Below are positions 62,775 through 64,000 of a stretch of DNA of 64,000 nt, piece by piece. Under the pieces are notes generated by a model. The model was not told where the DNA came from. It made no database searches and saw only the letters and a list, made by a program, of their open reading frames with translations. Position 1 is the stretch's first letter. Each line of letters opens with the position of its first letter. Position numbers and translations under genes: made by a program. Origin of the DNA: Sphingobacterium athyrii (GTDB lineage Bacteria > Bacteroidota > Bacteroidia > Sphingobacteriales > Sphingobacteriaceae); assembly GCF_003071065.1 (NCBI RefSeq), contig NZ_QCXX01000001.1:1174971-1238970 (forward strand). The letters are read 5' to 3'.

Positions 62775-64000
62775 ATGATCAACTTAAAAACTTTCTATAT
62801 CGCGATACTCATTGCGGTAAGTTATTTCACCGCAGCAGCACAGGTAAACTCCAAAACAAATTCCAATACCACCATTGCGCAACTGCATAAACAGCTCGAA
62901 ACCGTTATACAAAAGGAAAACATCCCGGGTCTGATGGTCGCGATTGTTAAAAATGATAGCATTCTTTATTCTGGCGGACTGGGCTATGCAGACCTTCAGA
63001 AACACCGTCCCGTAGATCAGCTCACCCAATTTCACTTTGCCTCCGTTACTAAATTTTTCGTGACTATGGGCATACAACAATTGATTGCTAAAGGAAAGCT
63101 TAAACTCAGCGACCGTATTCGCGATATAGCACCTGAAATTCCATTCAGCAATCGTTGGGAAGATACAGATCCAGTTAGGGTAGTTCACCTCCTAGAACAT
63201 ACAGCAGGCTTTGATGATGTGCAGCTCAATAGTATGATAAACATAAGCGAAAAACCTCTACTTGGTATTGACGCGATCAAGGCTGTCAGCAATTCACTGA
63301 CCGTTCGCTGGAAGCCCGGAACGATGATGTCCTACTCAAACCCGGGTTACAATGTACTGGGCTATATCATTGAAAAAGTGACGGACATGCCTTGGGATAA
63401 GTATCTACACAAGCAGATTTTTTTGCCACTGAATATGCACAATAGCTTATTTGATCGGAATGGAGCACGCAGGCCTACCTTCGCCATAGGTTATGATTTT
63501 CAAGATGGTGAATTCAGGCCAATGCCATTCTATCAGCCAGGTAGCAATGGAGCTGGAAGTGCACTGGTATCAAATGCCTATGATATGGCCAAATTTATGC
63601 TTTATCTGCTCAATGGCAGTACTGACAGCACACTACTAAATAATGCTTATTTAAAGGAGATGGAGACTATCCACAGTACTTTAGCCAGCCAGGCGGGATT
63701 ACAGACTGGCTATGCCCTGGGAAATGATCTATTTCCGAATAATAAAAAGGTTAGCCTGCGAGGCCACAACGGCAAAGGGGAAGGTTTTGTATCCTGGCTA
63801 TTTTTTAACCGTGAAGCTGGTTTAGCCTATGCCATAGCAGCCAATAGTGTCGTCAATATGTGGCCAATCTCGCAGGCTATCGAAGAATTTCTGACAAAGG
63901 ACATTGCCGCTCGGAAACCAGTCAGTCTACCAATAGATGAGCAAAAAATAAAACCGCTATTAGGTTACTACCAATTTATGAATCCCAAAAATGACCGTTG
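62775..64000 (+). CDS. Class C beta-lactamase-family serine hydrolase, 3' end outside window
   Basis: At least 408 aa from the ATG at 62775. Signal peptide MINLKTFYIAILIAVSYFTA, cleavage near AAAQ. FASVTKFFVT supplies the SxxK catalytic Ser/Lys, YSNPGYNVLGY the YxN motif, and RGHNGKGEGF stands where the KTG triad is found. The family covers D-aminopeptidases, esterases and beta-lactamases; most Bacteroidota members are esterases or peptidases of unknown substrate. The end of the protein lies outside the window. Confidence 0.85.
   Translation, partial: MINLKTFYIAILIAVSYFTAAAQVNSKTNSNTTIAQLHKQLETVIQKENIPGLMVAIVKNDSILYSGGLGYADLQKHRPVDQLTQFHFASVTKFFVTMGIQQLIAKGKLKLSDRIRDIAPEIPFSNRWEDTDPVRVVHLLEHTAGFDDVQLNSMINISEKPLLGIDAIKAVSNSLTVRWKPGTMMSYSNPGYNVLGYIIEKVTDMPWDKYLHKQIFLPLNMHNSLFDRNGARRPTFAIGYDFQDGEFRPMPFYQPGSNGAGSALVSNAYDMAKFMLYLLNGSTDSTLLNNAYLKEMETIHSTLASQAGLQTGYALGNDLFPNNKKVSLRGHNGKGEGFVSWLFFNREAGLAYAIAANSVVNMWPISQAIEEFLTKDIAARKPVSLPIDEQKIKPLLGYYQFMNPKNDR

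Overview
The window looks like a chromosomal segment of a Bacteroidota bacterium, most likely of the Sphingobacterium/Pedobacter group. Evidence: two SusC/SusD pairs, a hybrid two-component sensor (HTCS), a FecI/FecR-type sigma/anti-sigma pair, many lipoproteins with Cys-Lys-Lys/Asp-type ends, and a promoter of the Bacteroidota TTG/TAnnTTTG type. The genus is an inference. No rRNA, tRNA or CRISPR array was seen.

Layout. 0-4 kb: small lipoprotein, COG3910-type ATPase, zinc-ribbon protein and several broken genes, including a roughly 180-bp duplicated block. 4-11.5 kb: four large surface lipoproteins (IPT/TIG, propeller and Ig-like folds) in two convergent pairs. 11.7-18.1 kb: a redox/stress group (SnoaL-like protein, three NAD(P)-dependent oxidoreductases, AraC regulator, AhpD-like protein, Crp-like regulator), then a frameshifted DUF6794-like gene. 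18.2-40 kb: a clearly GC-richer glucuronoxylan utilisation locus. It encodes an acetyl esterase, SusD, SusC, GH43, GH67, GH43, GH10, a GPH symporter and GH115 on the minus strand, and a divergent HTCS on the plus strand. 40-46 kb: FtsX-type ABC permease, DUF1593 protein, small membrane protein. 45-54.6 kb: a second Sus-type locus controlled by FecI/FecR (SGNH hydrolase, DNase I-fold phosphoesterase, SusD, STN-containing SusC). 54.6-62.4 kb: a decay zone with at least seven gene fragments among an ACP-like membrane protein, a cupin, a DUF4932 peptidase-like protein and an arylsulfatase. The right edge holds a partial class C beta-lactamase-like serine hydrolase.

How the xylan locus works together: GH10 and the esterase open acetylated glucuronoxylan, GH115 removes MeGlcA from internal positions, SusCD imports oligomers, GH67 removes terminal MeGlcA, two GH43 enzymes release xylose/arabinose, and the symporter carries products inward. 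The minus-strand genes appear to form two operons. A similar element with half-sites 21 bp apart lies in front of each, which I propose is the HTCS operator.

Most notable: (1) that shared putative HTCS operator; (2) two unlinked genes (ABC permease and DUF4932 protein) that share sigma-54-like promoter elements and paired GTTC-N6-GAAC sites; (3) dispersed fragments of left-end genes scattered at 18 kb, 55 kb and 59 kb; (4) a canonical A_AAA_AAG slippery heptamer exactly at the DUF6794-like frameshift.
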